Below, in pieces: positions 43,869 through 53,111 of a DNA stretch of 64,000 nt. The stretch lies in contig NZ_AP027266.1 in the NCBI RefSeq assembly GCF_036322625.1, forward strand, positions 933,001-997,000, written 5' to 3'. Each line of letters starts with the position of its first letter. Within the stretch, counting starts at the first letter, position 1. The DNA is from Roseicyclus marinus (GTDB lineage Bacteria; Pseudomonadota; Alphaproteobacteria; Rhodobacterales; Rhodobacteraceae). The position numbers and the translations under genes were made by a program. A model generated the notes under the pieces. It saw only the letters and a program-made list of their open reading frames with translations, had not been told where the DNA came from and made no database searches.

Positions 43869-43982
43869 CGAAACGCCTGTGCGCCGCCGAACACTGCTTT
43901 TGCGGCAGCGCGGAATTGAGGGTCCGCGCCTGTCGCGACATCTGTCCCCCACACCGCAATCCGCGAACAGGGAGACACCACC

Positions 43983-44573
43983 ATGTCCCAAGTCAAACTC
44001 GCTATCCTTTTCTATTCGACCTACGGCACCAACCACCAGATGGCCGAAATCGCGGCCGAAGCCGCCCGTGAAGCCGGGGCCGAAGTGCGCCTTTTGCGCG
44101 TGCCCGAAACCGCACCCGCCGAAGTGGTCGCCGGTCAGGACGCCTGGAAAGCCCAAGCCCAGAAAACCGCCGATATTCCCGAAGTCACCCATGCCGACAT
44201 GGAATGGGGGAACGGCTATCTGATCTCGGCCCCGACCCGCTACGGCGTCGTCGCGAGCCAGGTGCGCGCCTTCATCGACACGCTGGGCGGTCTCTGGTTC
44301 GAGGGCAAGCTCGCCAACAAGACCTTCAGCGCCATGACCTCGGCCCAGAACGTCCATGGCGGGCAGGAAACCACCCTGATCTCGCTCTACACCACCGCGA
44401 TGCACTGGGGCGCCATCCTCACGCCTCCGGGCTACACCGACCCGGTGCTGTTCGAGGCCGGCGGCAACCCCTATGGCACCTCGACCCAGGCGGGCGAAGT
44501 GACCGACAAGGTGAAAGCCGCCATCCGTCATCAGGCCAAGCGGCAGGTGGAACTGACCGCGAAACTCGCCTGA
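43983..44573 (+). CDS. wrbA: NAD(P)H:quinone oxidoreductase, WrbA/flavodoxin family
   Basis: 196 residues, the standard WrbA length. The FMN phosphate loop is [12 protein letters not shown] (10-21), followed by [17 protein letters not shown] and [16 protein letters not shown]. The protein forms tetramers in homologues and reduces quinones by two electrons using FMN, limiting redox cycling. ATG 43983 has GGGAG upstream (with GACACC between). A strong terminator follows at 44591. Confidence 0.92.
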   Translation: MSQVKLAILFYSTYGTNHQMAEIAAEAAREAGAEVRLLRVPETAPAEVVAGQDAWKAQAQKTADIPEVTHADMEWGNGYLISAPTRYGVVASQVRAFIDTLGGLWFEGKLANKTFSAMTSAQNVHGGQETTLISLYTTAMHWGAILTPPGYTDPVLFEAGGNPYGTSTQAGEVTDKVKAAIRHQAKRQVELTAKLA

Positions 44574-44590
44574 GCCGTTGCTCCAACGAA

Positions 44591-44619
44591 AAAGGGCCGC
44601 GCAGGTCGCGCGGCCCTTT
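44591..44619 (+). terminator. Rho-independent terminator after wrbA
   Basis: AAAGGGCCGCGC (44591-44602) and GCGCGGCCCTTT (44608-44619) form a 12-bp stem around a five-base loop, 18 bases after the wrbA stop. The T-run is short on the plus strand (CCCTTTC) and the A-run precedes the stem, so it could also stop transcription of the convergent MBL gene. Confidence 0.85.
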
Positions 44620-44641
44620 CCTGTTATCGCGGGTAGAATCC

Positions 44642-45568
44642 TCAGCCCATCAATTGCCCGCTTTCGGGCACCCAGCGGAATTCCGCACCATCGCTGCCCG
44701 GCGCGACATAGCCCAAGGCCGGGAAGGGCATGTGATAGCCCACCGCAGGGATACGGTCGGCGGCGATCATGCCAAGGATCCGGCGGCGGCTTTCGGCGGC
44801 CGCGGCCTTGTCCGCGTCGAACCGCACCTCCCAATCGGGACGCGCGAGCGACCAGACCGGGTGGTTCGCCAGATCGGCAAAGATCACGAGACCCGCGCCC
44901 TCGCTCTCCAGCCGATAGACCATGTGGCCCGGCGTATGGCCAAAGGCCGCCATCCCGGTGATCCCCGTCACCACATCCTGCCCGTCGCCAAGAAAGGTGA
45001 ATTGATCGGCCATCGGGAGCACATTGGCGTTGAAGCCTTCATTGCCCGCGCCCGCCCAATGGTCGAATTCCGCCTGTCCCGTCACGTAGCGCGCATTGGC
45101 GAAGGTGGGCGCGCCATCCGTCATCATGCCGCCGATATGGTCGCCATGCATATGGGTCAGGACCACGATGTCGATCTGGTCGGGCGCATAGCCCGCAGCG
45201 GCCAGCGCCCCGGTCGTGGCTGCCCCGTTCAGGCCCGTGTCGAACAGGATCAACTCCGACCCGGTATTGACCACGGTCGGGGTGAAGTAGAATTGCGCCA
45301 AGTCGGTCGACAGGAAATTCGCCTCGCTCACGGCGGCGAATTCCTCCGGCGAGACATTCATCCCGAAAATCCCCTGTGGCTCCTCGCGCGGCGTGGTGCC
45401 CGCAAGGATCGTCGTCACCTCGAACCCGCCGATCATGAAGCGGCGGTGGCGCGCGAAACTTGCGCCCATCATCGGCGCCTCGGCTGCGGCAGTGCGGGGC
45501 AGGGCGGTCGCGGCCAAGGGCAGGGCCGCACCGGATGCCAAAAGGCTGCGGCGGGTAAGATCTTTCAT
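44642..45568 (-). CDS. MBL-fold metallo-hydrolase, exported, probable Tat substrate
   Basis: 308 residues with an N-terminal twin-arginine-like signal (LTRRSLLASGAALPLAATALPRTAAA split around RRSLLA). The metallo-beta-lactamase metal motif is THMHGDHIGG (HxHxDH), followed by the FGHTPGHMVYRL segment carrying the third metal-site His. It resembles AHL-lactonase/quorum-quenching-type and other periplasmic MBL hydrolases; the substrate is not predictable. It converges on wrbA and stands alone, with 126 bp of gene-free DNA on its upstream side. Confidence 0.85.
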   Translation of the reverse strand: MKDLTRRSLLASGAALPLAATALPRTAAAEAPMMGASFARHRRFMIGGFEVTTILAGTTPREEPQGIFGMNVSPEEFAAVSEANFLSTDLAQFYFTPTVVNTGSELILFDTGLNGAATTGALAAAGYAPDQIDIVVLTHMHGDHIGGMMTDGAPTFANARYVTGQAEFDHWAGAGNEGFNANVLPMADQFTFLGDGQDVVTGITGMAAFGHTPGHMVYRLESEGAGLVIFADLANHPVWSLARPDWEVRFDADKAAAAESRRRILGMIAADRIPAVGYHMPFPALGYVAPGSDGAEFRWVPESGQLMG

Positions 45569-45694
45569 GGGTCAGTGCCTCCCGGTTCTGTGCATGTGCC
45601 TTGCAAGATAACGCGCCGGCGCGTCTTGCCCGTCACGGCTTCGTGACCTGGGCCTTCATGTCCGCACAATCCGCCTGCGCGGGTGCAGGGCGGA

Positions 45695-46111
45695 TCATTC
45701 CCACCATGGATCGATCCGCGCGATATCGGCATCCGACCAGCCGAAATGATGCGCCAATTCATGCACCAGCACATGGCCCACCATCTCGCCCAGGCTCACA
45801 TTGCCCCGATCCGCCCATTCGTCGAGGATCGCGCGCCGGAACAGCCAGATCGTATCCGGCCCCATCGGCTGATCCATCACCGATTTCTCGGTCAGCGGGA
45901 TGCCGTCGTAAAGCCCGGTCAGCTCGAACGGGTCTTCCATCTCCAGCTCCGACAGCATCTCGGGCGTGGCGAAATCCTCGACCCGGATCACGATGCCGAG
46001 AGCTGCTTTCCGCCACGGCTCGGGCAGGGCCTCGAGCGCCTCCATCGCCATGGCTTCGAAGGCGGCTAGATCGGGCGCGATCAGATCGGCAAGGGAGGTG
46101 GCATCACTCAT
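45695..46111 (-). CDS. Small zincin-like metallopeptidase family protein
   Basis: 138 residues from ATG 46111 (MSDATSLADLIAPDLAAFEAMA). The HExxH zinc motif is VHELAHHFGWSD (residues about 121-132), preceded by a conserved ELTGLYDGIPLTEKS segment typical of the small minimal-gluzincin family (COG3824). Substrate and partners are unknown. The reading frame continues open upstream opposite gltX, but that extension is an antisense shadow and is excluded. The 66-bp gap to gltX is divergent. Confidence 0.85.
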   Translation of the reverse strand: MSDATSLADLIAPDLAAFEAMAMEALEALPEPWRKAALGIVIRVEDFATPEMLSELEMEDPFELTGLYDGIPLTEKSVMDQPMGPDTIWLFRRAILDEWADRGNVSLGEMVGHVLVHELAHHFGWSDADIARIDPWWE

Positions 46112-46177
46112 GCCCCCGATATGGACAATTCCGCCCCGATCTGAAAGACCACGCCGCACCTGACCAAAGGCCCTGTC

Positions 46178-47503
46178 ATGACCGTTACCACCCGTTTCGC
46201 GCCCTCGCCCACCGGATATATCCATGTCGGCAACCTGCGCACCGCGCTCTTCAACCACCTGATCGCGAAAAAGGCGGGCGGGCAGTTCATCCTGCGGCTC
46301 GACGACACCGACCCCGAACGGTCGAAACAGGAATATGCCGACGCGATCATGGAAGATCTCGAATGGCTGGGCCTGACCTGGGACCGGGTGGAGCGCCAAT
46401 CCGACCGGCTCGACCGCTACGCCGAAGAGGCCAAGCGCCTGCGCGCGGCGGAAAGGTTCTACGAGGCGTGGGAAACGCCGACCGAACTGGATCTCAAGCG
46501 CAAGAAGCAGCTGAACATGGGCCTGCCCCCGGTCTATGACCGCGCCGCGCTGGCGCTGTCGGATGCCGACAAGGACAAGATGCGCGCCGAACGCGGGCAG
46601 GGGGTTTGGCGCTTCTTGCTCGACCAGAACCGGATCGAATGGACCGACGGCATCCTCGGGCCGCTGTCGATCGATGCGGGCTCGGTCTCGGACCCGGTGC
46701 TGATCCGGGCGGATGGGCAAGTGCTCTATACCTTCGCCTCGGTTGTCGATGACATCGACATGGGCATCACCCATGTGGTGCGCGGGGCCGATCACGTCAC
46801 CAATACAGCGACGCAGATCCAGATCATGGCCGCCCTTGGCGCGGGTCATCCGAATTTCGCGCATCACTCGCTCCTGACCGGCCCCCAGGGGGAGGCGCTG
46901 TCCAAGCGTCTCGGCACGTTGTCTCTGCGCGACCTGCGCGCGCGCGGGGTGGAGCCGATGGCGCTTTTGTCGCTCATGGCGCGTCTGGGATCGTCGCAGC
47001 CCGTTGTCCTCGCCTCCTCCATCGAGGAACTGGCTGACGGGTTCGATTTGTCCCATTTCGGGGCGGCGCCCACGAAATTCGACGAGGCGGACTTGTTCCC
47101 GCTGACCGCGCGCATCCTGCACGACACCTCCTTCGAGGACATGGCCGCAGAGATCGCGGCCCTTGGCGTGCCCGAGACGCTTGCGGCCGATTTCTGGGCC
47201 GTGGCCCGCGAGAACATCACGACCCGCGCCGACCTGCCCGGCTGGTGGCACCTGTTCCGGGATGGTGCCGCGCCCGAGGTCGCCGAGGAAGACCGCGCCT
47301 TCGTGGCCGAAGCCTTGGCGCTCCTGCCCGAGCCCCCTTATGACGCTGGCACCTGGGGCGCCTGGACCGAGGCGGTGAAACAGGCGACGGGCCGCAAGGG
47401 CAAGGGTCTGTTCATGCCGCTGCGCAAGGCGGTTACAGGGCTCGAGAAAGGGCCGGAAATGGCTGATGTGATGCGCCTGTTGCAAAAAAAGCCGACGCTC
47501 TGA
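46178..47503 (+). CDS. gltX: Glutamyl-tRNA synthetase (second-type GltX)
   Basis: 441 residues. The HIGH motif reads YIHVGN (14-19) in TRFAPSPTGYIHVGNLRTALFNH, and the KMSKS counterpart is ALSKR in GPQGEALSKRLGTL, missing the first lysine of KLSKR. Class I GluRS landmarks LDDTDPERS and VVRGADHVTNT are present. It charges tRNA with glutamate. Alphaproteobacteria often have two GltX proteins, one of which can be biased to tRNA-Gln in the amidotransferase route; this copy looks like the shorter, second type. Specificity cannot be read from sequence alone. Confidence 0.92.
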   Translation: MTVTTRFAPSPTGYIHVGNLRTALFNHLIAKKAGGQFILRLDDTDPERSKQEYADAIMEDLEWLGLTWDRVERQSDRLDRYAEEAKRLRAAERFYEAWETPTELDLKRKKQLNMGLPPVYDRAALALSDADKDKMRAERGQGVWRFLLDQNRIEWTDGILGPLSIDAGSVSDPVLIRADGQVLYTFASVVDDIDMGITHVVRGADHVTNTATQIQIMAALGAGHPNFAHHSLLTGPQGEALSKRLGTLSLRDLRARGVEPMALLSLMARLGSSQPVVLASSIEELADGFDLSHFGAAPTKFDEADLFPLTARILHDTSFEDMAAEIAALGVPETLAADFWAVARENITTRADLPGWWHLFRDGAAPEVAEEDRAFVAEALALLPEPPYDAGTWGAWTEAVKQATGRKGKGLFMPLRKAVTGLEKGPEMADVMRLLQKKPTL

Positions 47504-47537
47504 CATCGTTTCCTACGAGCCGCGCGACCACCCTTCG

Positions 47538-47626
47538 GTAGGGTGTGCCTTAAGGCGCACCTAGCGCGAAATGTCGGGCCCCATTCATATGGGACAGCGA
47601 TAGGTGCGCCTGAAGGCGCACCCTAC
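47538..47626. repeat. 26-bp inverted repeat, REP/MITE-like, between convergent genes
   Basis: Left arm 47538-47563 and right arm 47601-47626 are complementary in 24 of 26 positions, with a 37-base spacer. Each arm is itself a small palindrome (core GGTGCGCC...GGCGCACC) ending GTAGGGTG at the outside. The right arm overlaps the last codons and stop of the cyclotransferase-fold gene. It may serve as a bidirectional terminator or be a mobile repeat remnant. Confidence 0.8.
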
Positions 47627-48180
47627 AGAAACCCGACCCCGAGATCCTTGAGCGCCGCATCGACCATCCCGCGTTCCCGGTCACTCGAAACCTGCGCACG
47701 CGGGTATTGCGGCGCGTCCCGGTCGTCGAGCACACCCACCTCCCAACCGCCGGTCGTCTCGAAGAAGCGGCCCACGCCCGCCTCGCCGAACTCGCGCAGA
47801 TAGCCCTGCACCACCACGTCGAGGTAACTGAGCAGGATCGGATGCGCGCCGCCTTCGGCCACGTGCCGGGGCTCGACCTTGTAGATCATCACCTCGGCCG
47901 CGCCGGGCAGGTCATGGGTGACATCGCGGAGCGCATGGCGCGCATAGGCCGCTTCGCGCAGGTCAAGTGCCGCCCAATCCCCGCCCGGAACCGGCGCGAT
48001 CAGCCCCTCGATCTCGACCCCCGGGGCTTCGATTGCGGACAGATAGGCGAGCTTTCGCAGCGATGTGCCGCGCCAAACCCGCGCCCAGCCACGCACGCGG
48101 GCCGGGCGCGCGGGCTCATAGACATGCGTCGCCCGGTTCACGAGGCTGCCATAGCCGAAGAAAAAGGGATCGCGCGCCAT
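47623..48180 (-). CDS. Gamma-glutamylcyclotransferase-fold protein
   Basis: About 185 residues from ATG 48180 (MARDPFFFGYGSLVNR). ATG 48186 and a TTG at 48222 are other in-frame starts. The BtrG/AIG2-like fold is indicated by FGYGSL at the N-terminus and LREAAYARHALRDV, where the Glu in EAAYAR is the likely general acid. It may cyclise gamma-glutamyl compounds to 5-oxoproline or act on related amides. It is divergent from the glycine riboswitch and ends inside the inverted repeat at 47601-47626. Confidence 0.8.
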   Translation of the reverse strand: MARDPFFFGYGSLVNRATHVYEPARPARVRGWARVWRGTSLRKLAYLSAIEAPGVEIEGLIAPVPGGDWAALDLREAAYARHALRDVTHDLPGAAEVMIYKVEPRHVAEGGAHPILLSYLDVVVQGYLREFGEAGVGRFFETTGGWEVGVLDDRDAPQYPRAQVSSDRERGMVDAALKDLGVGFL

Positions 48181-48269
48181 CTCCATGTCGGTTTTGATGG
48201 CCAAAGCGCCGGGGATGCACAAGGCCCCTTGCGGCCTCCGGCAAGCCTGATATTTTCACACCATCGTCA

Positions 48270-48430
48270 CAGGGAGACGCTGACCCGATCTGGTCAGGGC
48301 CGAAGGAGCAACCGCCCCGGTAAACTCTCAGGCAGAAGGACCTGTGACGGAACGAAAACTCTGGAGAGTGATGCGGGAAACCGCATCCGCCGACGGGATA
48401 ACGATCTCAGGCGACAGGACAGAGGGGGCA
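48270..48430 (+). promoter_or_regulatory. Tandem glycine riboswitch upstream of gcvTHP
   Basis: Two aptamers follow one another. The first (about 48273-48353) has GAAGGAGCAA, ACTCTCAGGCAGAAGGAC and closing GTGAC-type pairing. The second (about 48355-48430) starts CTCTGGAGAG, has a small GCGGGAAACCGC hairpin, CGACGGGATAACGATCTCAGG and closes with ACAGAG. These are the hallmark blocks of gcvT-motif glycine sensors; glycine binding turns on the glycine cleavage genes. The gcvT start is about 70 bases downstream. Confidence 0.92.
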
Positions 48431-48500
48431 TCACCGGCACGCGGCCATGGTCACGTGCGAACAGATGCCGGGCCATGCGCCCATACCTCGACGGGGACAT

Positions 48501-49616
48501 ATGGCCGAGACAGCCACCACCGACCTGACCGATCTGCCCCTTGCGGCGCTTCATGCCGAGCTTAGCGCCAAATTCGTCCCCTTCGCGGGCTGGAACATGC
48601 CCGTGCAATATGCCTCGGGCGTGATGGCCGAACACCTGTGGACACGCGCCCATGCGGGGCTGTTCGACGTGACCCATATGGCGCAGGTCCGCCTGCCCAA
48701 GGATGCGCTCGAGGGGCTCGAGGCGCTTGTGCCCGCCGATCTCTTGGGCTTGCCCGAGGGGCGTCAGCGCTACAGCCTGTTCACCAATGCCACGGGCGGC
48801 GTGCTTGACGACCTGATGATCGCGCATCGGGCGGGCGATCTGTTCCTTGTCGTCAATGCCTCGCGCCGCGCCCATGACCTGGCCCATCTTCGCGCCCATC
48901 TGCCGGGCGTGGAGGAGGTGACGGACCGCGCGCTGCTGGCGCTTCAGGGGCCCGAGGCGGAAGCGGCGCTCGCGGCGCTCGTGCCCGGGGTCGCCGCGAT
49001 GAAATTCATGGATGTCGCGGTGCTGGACTGGCAGGGGGTGGCGCTCTGGATCTCGCGGTCGGGCTATACGGGCGAGGACGGATTCGAAATCTCGGTGCCC
49101 GCGGGGCAGGCCGAGGGCTTTGTTCGCGCGCTTCTGGCCGATGAGCGGGTCGCGCCCATCGGTCTGGGGGCGCGCGATTCGCTGCGGCTCGAGGCCGGTC
49201 TGCCGCTCTATGGCCAGGACATGGACGAGACGATTTCCCCCGTAGAAGCCGGTCAGGCCTGGTCGATCGGCAAGGCCCGCCGTGCGGGCGGTGCGCGCGC
49301 GGGCGGCTTTCCCGGTGCCGATGTCATCCTGGATCAGCTTGCCCATGGCGCGCCCCGCCGCCGCGTGGGGCTTGCCCCCGAGGGTCGCGCGCCCATGCGC
49401 GGCGAGGTGATGCTTTACGCCACGCCAGACAGCGCAGAGCCCATCGGGCGCATCTCCTCGGGCGGGTTCGGCCCCAGCCTTGGTGCGCCGATGGCGCTGG
49501 GCCTGATTGATGCCGCCACCCCTGCCGATGCCGTGCTATACGGCGATCTGCGCGGCAAGCGCCTGCCCGCGCGGCAGGTGCCGCTTCCTTTCGTTCCACC
49601 CGGCTACAAGCGTTGA
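48501..49616 (+). CDS. gcvT: Aminomethyltransferase, glycine cleavage T protein
   Basis: 371 residues from ATG 48501 (MAETATTDLTDLPLAALHAEL). Landmarks are VPFAGWNMPVQYASG, FDVTHMAQVRL, VNASRRAHDLAHLRAHL and RSGYTGEDGFEISVP. It accepts the aminomethyl group from lipoyl-GcvH and releases ammonia and methylene-THF. It is first in the gcvT-gcvH-gcvP operon under the glycine riboswitch. One-carbon units from the flavoproteins at 20224-25120 would join the same folate pool. Confidence 0.95.
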   Translation: MAETATTDLTDLPLAALHAELSAKFVPFAGWNMPVQYASGVMAEHLWTRAHAGLFDVTHMAQVRLPKDALEGLEALVPADLLGLPEGRQRYSLFTNATGGVLDDLMIAHRAGDLFLVVNASRRAHDLAHLRAHLPGVEEVTDRALLALQGPEAEAALAALVPGVAAMKFMDVAVLDWQGVALWISRSGYTGEDGFEISVPAGQAEGFVRALLADERVAPIGLGARDSLRLEAGLPLYGQDMDETISPVEAGQAWSIGKARRAGGARAGGFPGADVILDQLAHGAPRRRVGLAPEGRAPMRGEVMLYATPDSAEPIGRISSGGFGPSLGAPMALGLIDAATPADAVLYGDLRGKRLPARQVPLPFVPPGYKR

Positions 49617-49630
49617 GACACGAGGCCCCG

Positions 49631-49993
49631 ATGAAATACACTGAAGACCATGAATGGCTGAGCCTCGACGGCGACATCGTCACCGTCGGCATCACCGAAT
49701 ACGCCGCGACCCAATTGGGCGACGTCGTGTTCGTCGAATTGCCCGAGATCGAGACGCAGGTCGCCAAGGGCGACGAGATCGTCGTGATCGAAAGCGTCAA
49801 GGCGGCCTCCGACATCGTCGCGCCCGTGGATGGCGAGATCGTCGAGATCAACGAGGCCTTGGCCGAGAACCCCGCCCTCGTGAACGAGGATCCGACCGGC
49901 GAGGCCTGGTTCTTCAGGATCAAGATCGAGGATCCGGCCGTGCTCGACGATTTCATGGACGAGGACGAGTACAAGGATCACATCGGGGAATGA
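49631..49993 (+). CDS. gcvH: Glycine cleavage H protein
   Basis: 120 residues from ATG 49631. The lipoylated residue is Lys57 in VVIESVKAASD, and the domain has the expected two-fold beta layout ending in the acidic helix ILDDFMDEDEYKDHIG-like tail (VLDDFMDEDEYKDHI). It shuttles the aminomethyl intermediate between GcvP, GcvT and Lpd. Fourteen bases separate it from gcvT. Confidence 0.96.
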   Translation: MKYTEDHEWLSLDGDIVTVGITEYAATQLGDVVFVELPEIETQVAKGDEIVVIESVKAASDIVAPVDGEIVEINEALAENPALVNEDPTGEAWFFRIKIEDPAVLDDFMDEDEYKDHIGE

Positions 49994-49999
49994 GGCGAT

Positions 50000-50068
50000 C
50001 GGGGGCTCTGCCCCCGCCGCGGCCCCGCGGGGCCGCGTCTCCCCCGGAGTATTTCTGAAGCAAAGATG
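50000..50068. repeat. Double GC hairpin plus recurrent motif between gcvH and gcvP
   Basis: GGGGGCTCTGCCCCC (50001-50015) and the perfect palindrome GCGGCCCCGCGGGGCCGC (50019-50036) precede a C-rich run and GAGTATTTCTGAAGCAAAGATG (50047-50068, close to the copy at 31386-31407). I recognise the whole arrangement from Rhodobacteraceae intergenic DNA. Inside the gcv operon it could set the amount of gcvP relative to gcvTH by partial termination or mRNA processing. Confidence 0.6.
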
Positions 50069-50115
50069 GCGCGGGACAGAGCCCTTGGCTGCCCGCTCTC
50101 GAGAGGACGACCCCG

Positions 50116-52953
50116 ATGCCCTGGACGCCGACCGCCTACGACCCGACCGATTTCGCCAACCGCCGCCATATCGGACCCTCGCCCGCAGAGATGGCCGAGA
50201 TGCTCAAGGTCGTGGGGGCCGCCAGTGTCGATGAGTTGATCGACCAGACGCTGCCGACCTCGATCCGGCAAAAGACGCCGCTGGACTGGGCCCCCATGTC
50301 CGAGGCGGCGCTTCTGGATCACATGCGCGCCATCGCGGCCAAGAACAAGCCGATGGTCCAGATGATCGGGCAGGGCTATTACAACACCCACACGCCCCCC
50401 GCGATCCAGCGCAACGTGCTGGAAAACCCGGCATGGTACACGGCCTACACGCCCTATCAGCCCGAGATCGCGCAGGGCCGTCTCGAGGCCTTGTTGAACT
50501 ACCAGACGATGGTGTCGGACCTGACTGGGCTCGAGGTTGCCAATGCCTCGCTGCTGGACGAGGCGACGGCCTGCGCCGAGGCGATGGTGATGGCCGAGCG
50601 CGTGGCGAAGTCCAAGGCGCGGGCCTTCTTCATCGATGAAAACTGCCACCCCCAGAATATCGCTGTGATGCGGACGCGCGCCGAACCGCTCGGGATCGAG
50701 GTGATCGTGGGCGCGCCCGAGACGCTGGATGCCTCTGCCGTCTTCGGCGCGATCTTCCAGGTGCCGGGCACCTTTGGCGGGTTGACGGACCCGAGCGAAC
50801 AGATCGCGGCGCTCCATGCGGCCAAGGCCATCGGTATCGTCGCGGGCGATCTTCTGGCGCTGACCCTGATCAAGGATCCGGGCTCCATGGGGGCCGATAT
50901 CGCGGTCGGTTCGGCGCAGCGTTTCGGCGTGCCCTTGGGTTATGGCGGCCCGCATGCCGCCTTCATGGCCTGCCGTGACGCGCACAAGCGGGCGATGCCG
51001 GGCCGGATCGTGGGTGTGTCCATCGATGCGCATGGGCGGCAGGCCTATCGCCTGTCGCTCCAGACGCGGGAGCAGCATATCCGCCGCGAAAAGGCCACCT
51101 CCAACGTCTGCACCGCGCAGGCGCTTCTGGCGGTGATGGCGAGCTTTTATGCCGTCTTCCACGGTCCCGAGGGGCTGCGCGCCATCGCGCAGGATGTGCA
51201 TCTGAAAACCGTACGGCTGGCCGAAAGCCTGCGCGCGGGAGGCTATGCGCCGCAGGCGGCGGCGTTTTTCGACACGGTGACGGTGCCCGTGGGCGACCGG
51301 CAAAGCCGGATCATGGCGGCGGCTGTGGCGCGCGGCATCAACCTGCGCGACGTGGGGTCCGACCGGATCGGGATTTCGGTCGACGAGACCACGACCGAGG
51401 CGCATCTCGCGGCCGTCTGTGCCGCCTTCGACGTGGCCTTGGTGTCGCCCCAGACGACCCCCGCCATCCCCGAGGCGATGCAGCGCAGCACGCCCTACCT
51501 GACCCACCCGATCTTCCACATGAACAGGGCCGAGTCCGAGATGATGCGCTACATGCGCCGCCTTTCGGATCGTGACCTTGCGCTCGACCGGGCGATGATC
51601 CCGCTGGGGTCCTGCACGATGAAGCTGAACGCTGCGGTCGAGATGATGCCCGTCACCTGGCCCGAGTTCAATTCCATCCACCCCTTCGCCCCCGCCGACC
51701 AGGCGCAGGGCTATGCCGAAATGCTGGCCGATCTGTCGAACAAGCTCTGCGAGATCACGGGCTATGACGCCATGTCGATGCAGCCCAATTCCGGCGCGCA
51801 GGGCGAATATGCCGGGCTTCTGACCATCGCCGCCTATCACAAGGCGCGGGGCGAGGGGCATCGTCGGATCTGCCTGATCCCTGTCTCGGCCCATGGCACC
51901 AACCCGGCATCGGCCCAGATGTGCGGGATGGAGGTGGTCGTGGTGAAGGCTGCGGCCAACGGCGATGTCGACCTGGAGGATTTCCGCGCCAAGGCGGAGG
52001 CCGCGGGCGACAATCTGGCCGCCTGCATGATCACCTATCCCTCGACCCACGGTGTTTTCGAACGCACCGTGCGCGAGGTCTGCGCGATCACCCACCAGTT
52101 CGGTGGGCAGGTCTATCTGGACGGGGCGAACCTCAACGCCATGGTGGGCCTGTCCCAGCCGGGTGAGATCGGCGCCGATGTGAGCCACCTCAACCTGCAC
52201 AAGACCTTCTGCATTCCGCATGGCGGCGGTGGCCCCGGCATGGGCCCTATCGGGGTCAAGGCGCATCTCGCCCCCTACCTGCCGGGCCATCCCGAGACTG
52301 GGGGGGCAACCGGGCCCGTTTCCGGCGCGCCCTATGGCTCGGCCTCCATCCTGCCGATTTCCTATGCCTATGTCCGGCTCATGGGCGGCGAGGGGCTGAC
52401 ACGGGCGACCAAGGTGGCGATCTTGAATGCCAATTACATCGCCAAGCGGCTGGAAGGGGCGTTTCCCGTTCTGTTCACCGGCAAGAACGGCCGGGTGGCG
52501 CATGAATGCATCCTCGACACCCGCCCCTTTGCCGAGGCCGGCGTGACGGTCGATGACATCGCCAAGCGGCTGATGGATTGTGGTTTCCATGCGCCGACGA
52601 TGAGCTGGCCCGTGGCGGGCACGCTGATGGTGGAACCGACCGAAAGCGAGACCAAGGCCGAGATCGACCGGTTCTGCGACGCGATGCTCGCCATTCGCGC
52701 CGAGATCGCCGAGGTCGAAGCGGGCCGCATGACGATCGAGGAAAGCCCGCTCCGCCACGCGCCCCATACGATGGAAGACCTGATCCGCGACTGGGACCGC
52801 GCCTATAGCCGCGAGCAGGGCTGCTTCCCGCCCGGGGCCTTCCGCGTCGACAAATACTGGCCGCCGGTCAACCGTGTCGACAACGTGCATGGCGACCGGC
52901 ATCTGATCTGCACCTGCCCGCCGCTGGAAAGCTACCAGGAAGCGGCGGAATAG
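50116..52953 (+). CDS. gcvP: Glycine dehydrogenase (decarboxylating), P protein
   Basis: 945 residues, a single-chain P protein. The N-terminal half shows [19 protein letters not shown] and [16 protein letters not shown]; the catalytic C-terminal half has the PLP lysine in [18 protein letters not shown] and the glycine-rich loop around [12 protein letters not shown]. It decarboxylates glycine and loads the aminomethyl group onto GcvH. ATG 50116 follows GAGAGGACGACCCCG. It sits 122 bp after gcvH, beyond the hairpin repeat. Confidence 0.96.
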   Translation: MPWTPTAYDPTDFANRRHIGPSPAEMAEMLKVVGAASVDELIDQTLPTSIRQKTPLDWAPMSEAALLDHMRAIAAKNKPMVQMIGQGYYNTHTPPAIQRNVLENPAWYTAYTPYQPEIAQGRLEALLNYQTMVSDLTGLEVANASLLDEATACAEAMVMAERVAKSKARAFFIDENCHPQNIAVMRTRAEPLGIEVIVGAPETLDASAVFGAIFQVPGTFGGLTDPSEQIAALHAAKAIGIVAGDLLALTLIKDPGSMGADIAVGSAQRFGVPLGYGGPHAAFMACRDAHKRAMPGRIVGVSIDAHGRQAYRLSLQTREQHIRREKATSNVCTAQALLAVMASFYAVFHGPEGLRAIAQDVHLKTVRLAESLRAGGYAPQAAAFFDTVTVPVGDRQSRIMAAAVARGINLRDVGSDRIGISVDETTTEAHLAAVCAAFDVALVSPQTTPAIPEAMQRSTPYLTHPIFHMNRAESEMMRYMRRLSDRDLALDRAMIPLGSCTMKLNAAVEMMPVTWPEFNSIHPFAPADQAQGYAEMLADLSNKLCEITGYDAMSMQPNSGAQGEYAGLLTIAAYHKARGEGHRRICLIPVSAHGTNPASAQMCGMEVVVVKAAANGDVDLEDFRAKAEAAGDNLAACMITYPSTHGVFERTVREVCAITHQFGGQVYLDGANLNAMVGLSQPGEIGADVSHLNLHKTFCIPHGGGGPGMGPIGVKAHLAPYLPGHPETGGATGPVSGAPYGSASILPISYAYVRLMGGEGLTRATKVAILNANYIAKRLEGAFPVLFTGKNGRVAHECILDTRPFAEAGVTVDDIAKRLMDCGFHAPTMSWPVAGTLMVEPTESETKAEIDRFCDAMLAIRAEIAEVEAGRMTIEESPLRHAPHTMEDLIRDWDRAYSREQGCFPPGAFRVDKYWPPVNRVDNVHGDRHLICTCPPLESYQEAAE

Positions 52954-52980
52954 CCGGATCTGTAGCCTTTCCAATCTGAA

Positions 52981-53010
52981 AAGGGCCCGGGCATCGCGCA
53001 CCGGGCCCTT
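52981..53010. terminator. Bidirectional terminator between gcvP and the AraC gene
   Basis: AAGGGCCCGG (52981-52990) and CCGGGCCCTT (53001-53010) form a ten-base-pair stem with a ten-base loop, 27 bases after the gcvP stop and between two convergent genes. Short A and T runs flank the stem, so it can act in both directions. Confidence 0.85.
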
Positions 53011-53111
53011 CCCGTTTCGGGATCGTCAGGACGGAAACCTGGCCATTGCCACGGGTCCGTGGCTCGATGCTTGCGGCGGTTCTGGTGACGGTGCCTGAGG
53101 CCCTTGGCGCG

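Noticed and set aside
46112-47506. N-terminal extension of the small metallopeptidase frame across gltX
   Set aside because: The extension is antisense to gltX; the family length of about 138 residues fits the start at 46111.
47538-47626. CRISPR repeat unit
   Set aside because: Only two inverted, not direct, arms with a single spacer-like loop; no array and no cas genes.
49978-53001. A 1,007-codon open frame on the minus strand opposite gcvP
   Set aside because: It is the antisense shadow of an unmistakable gcvP in high-GC DNA; the translation is Arg/His/Gly/Asp rich with no family motif.
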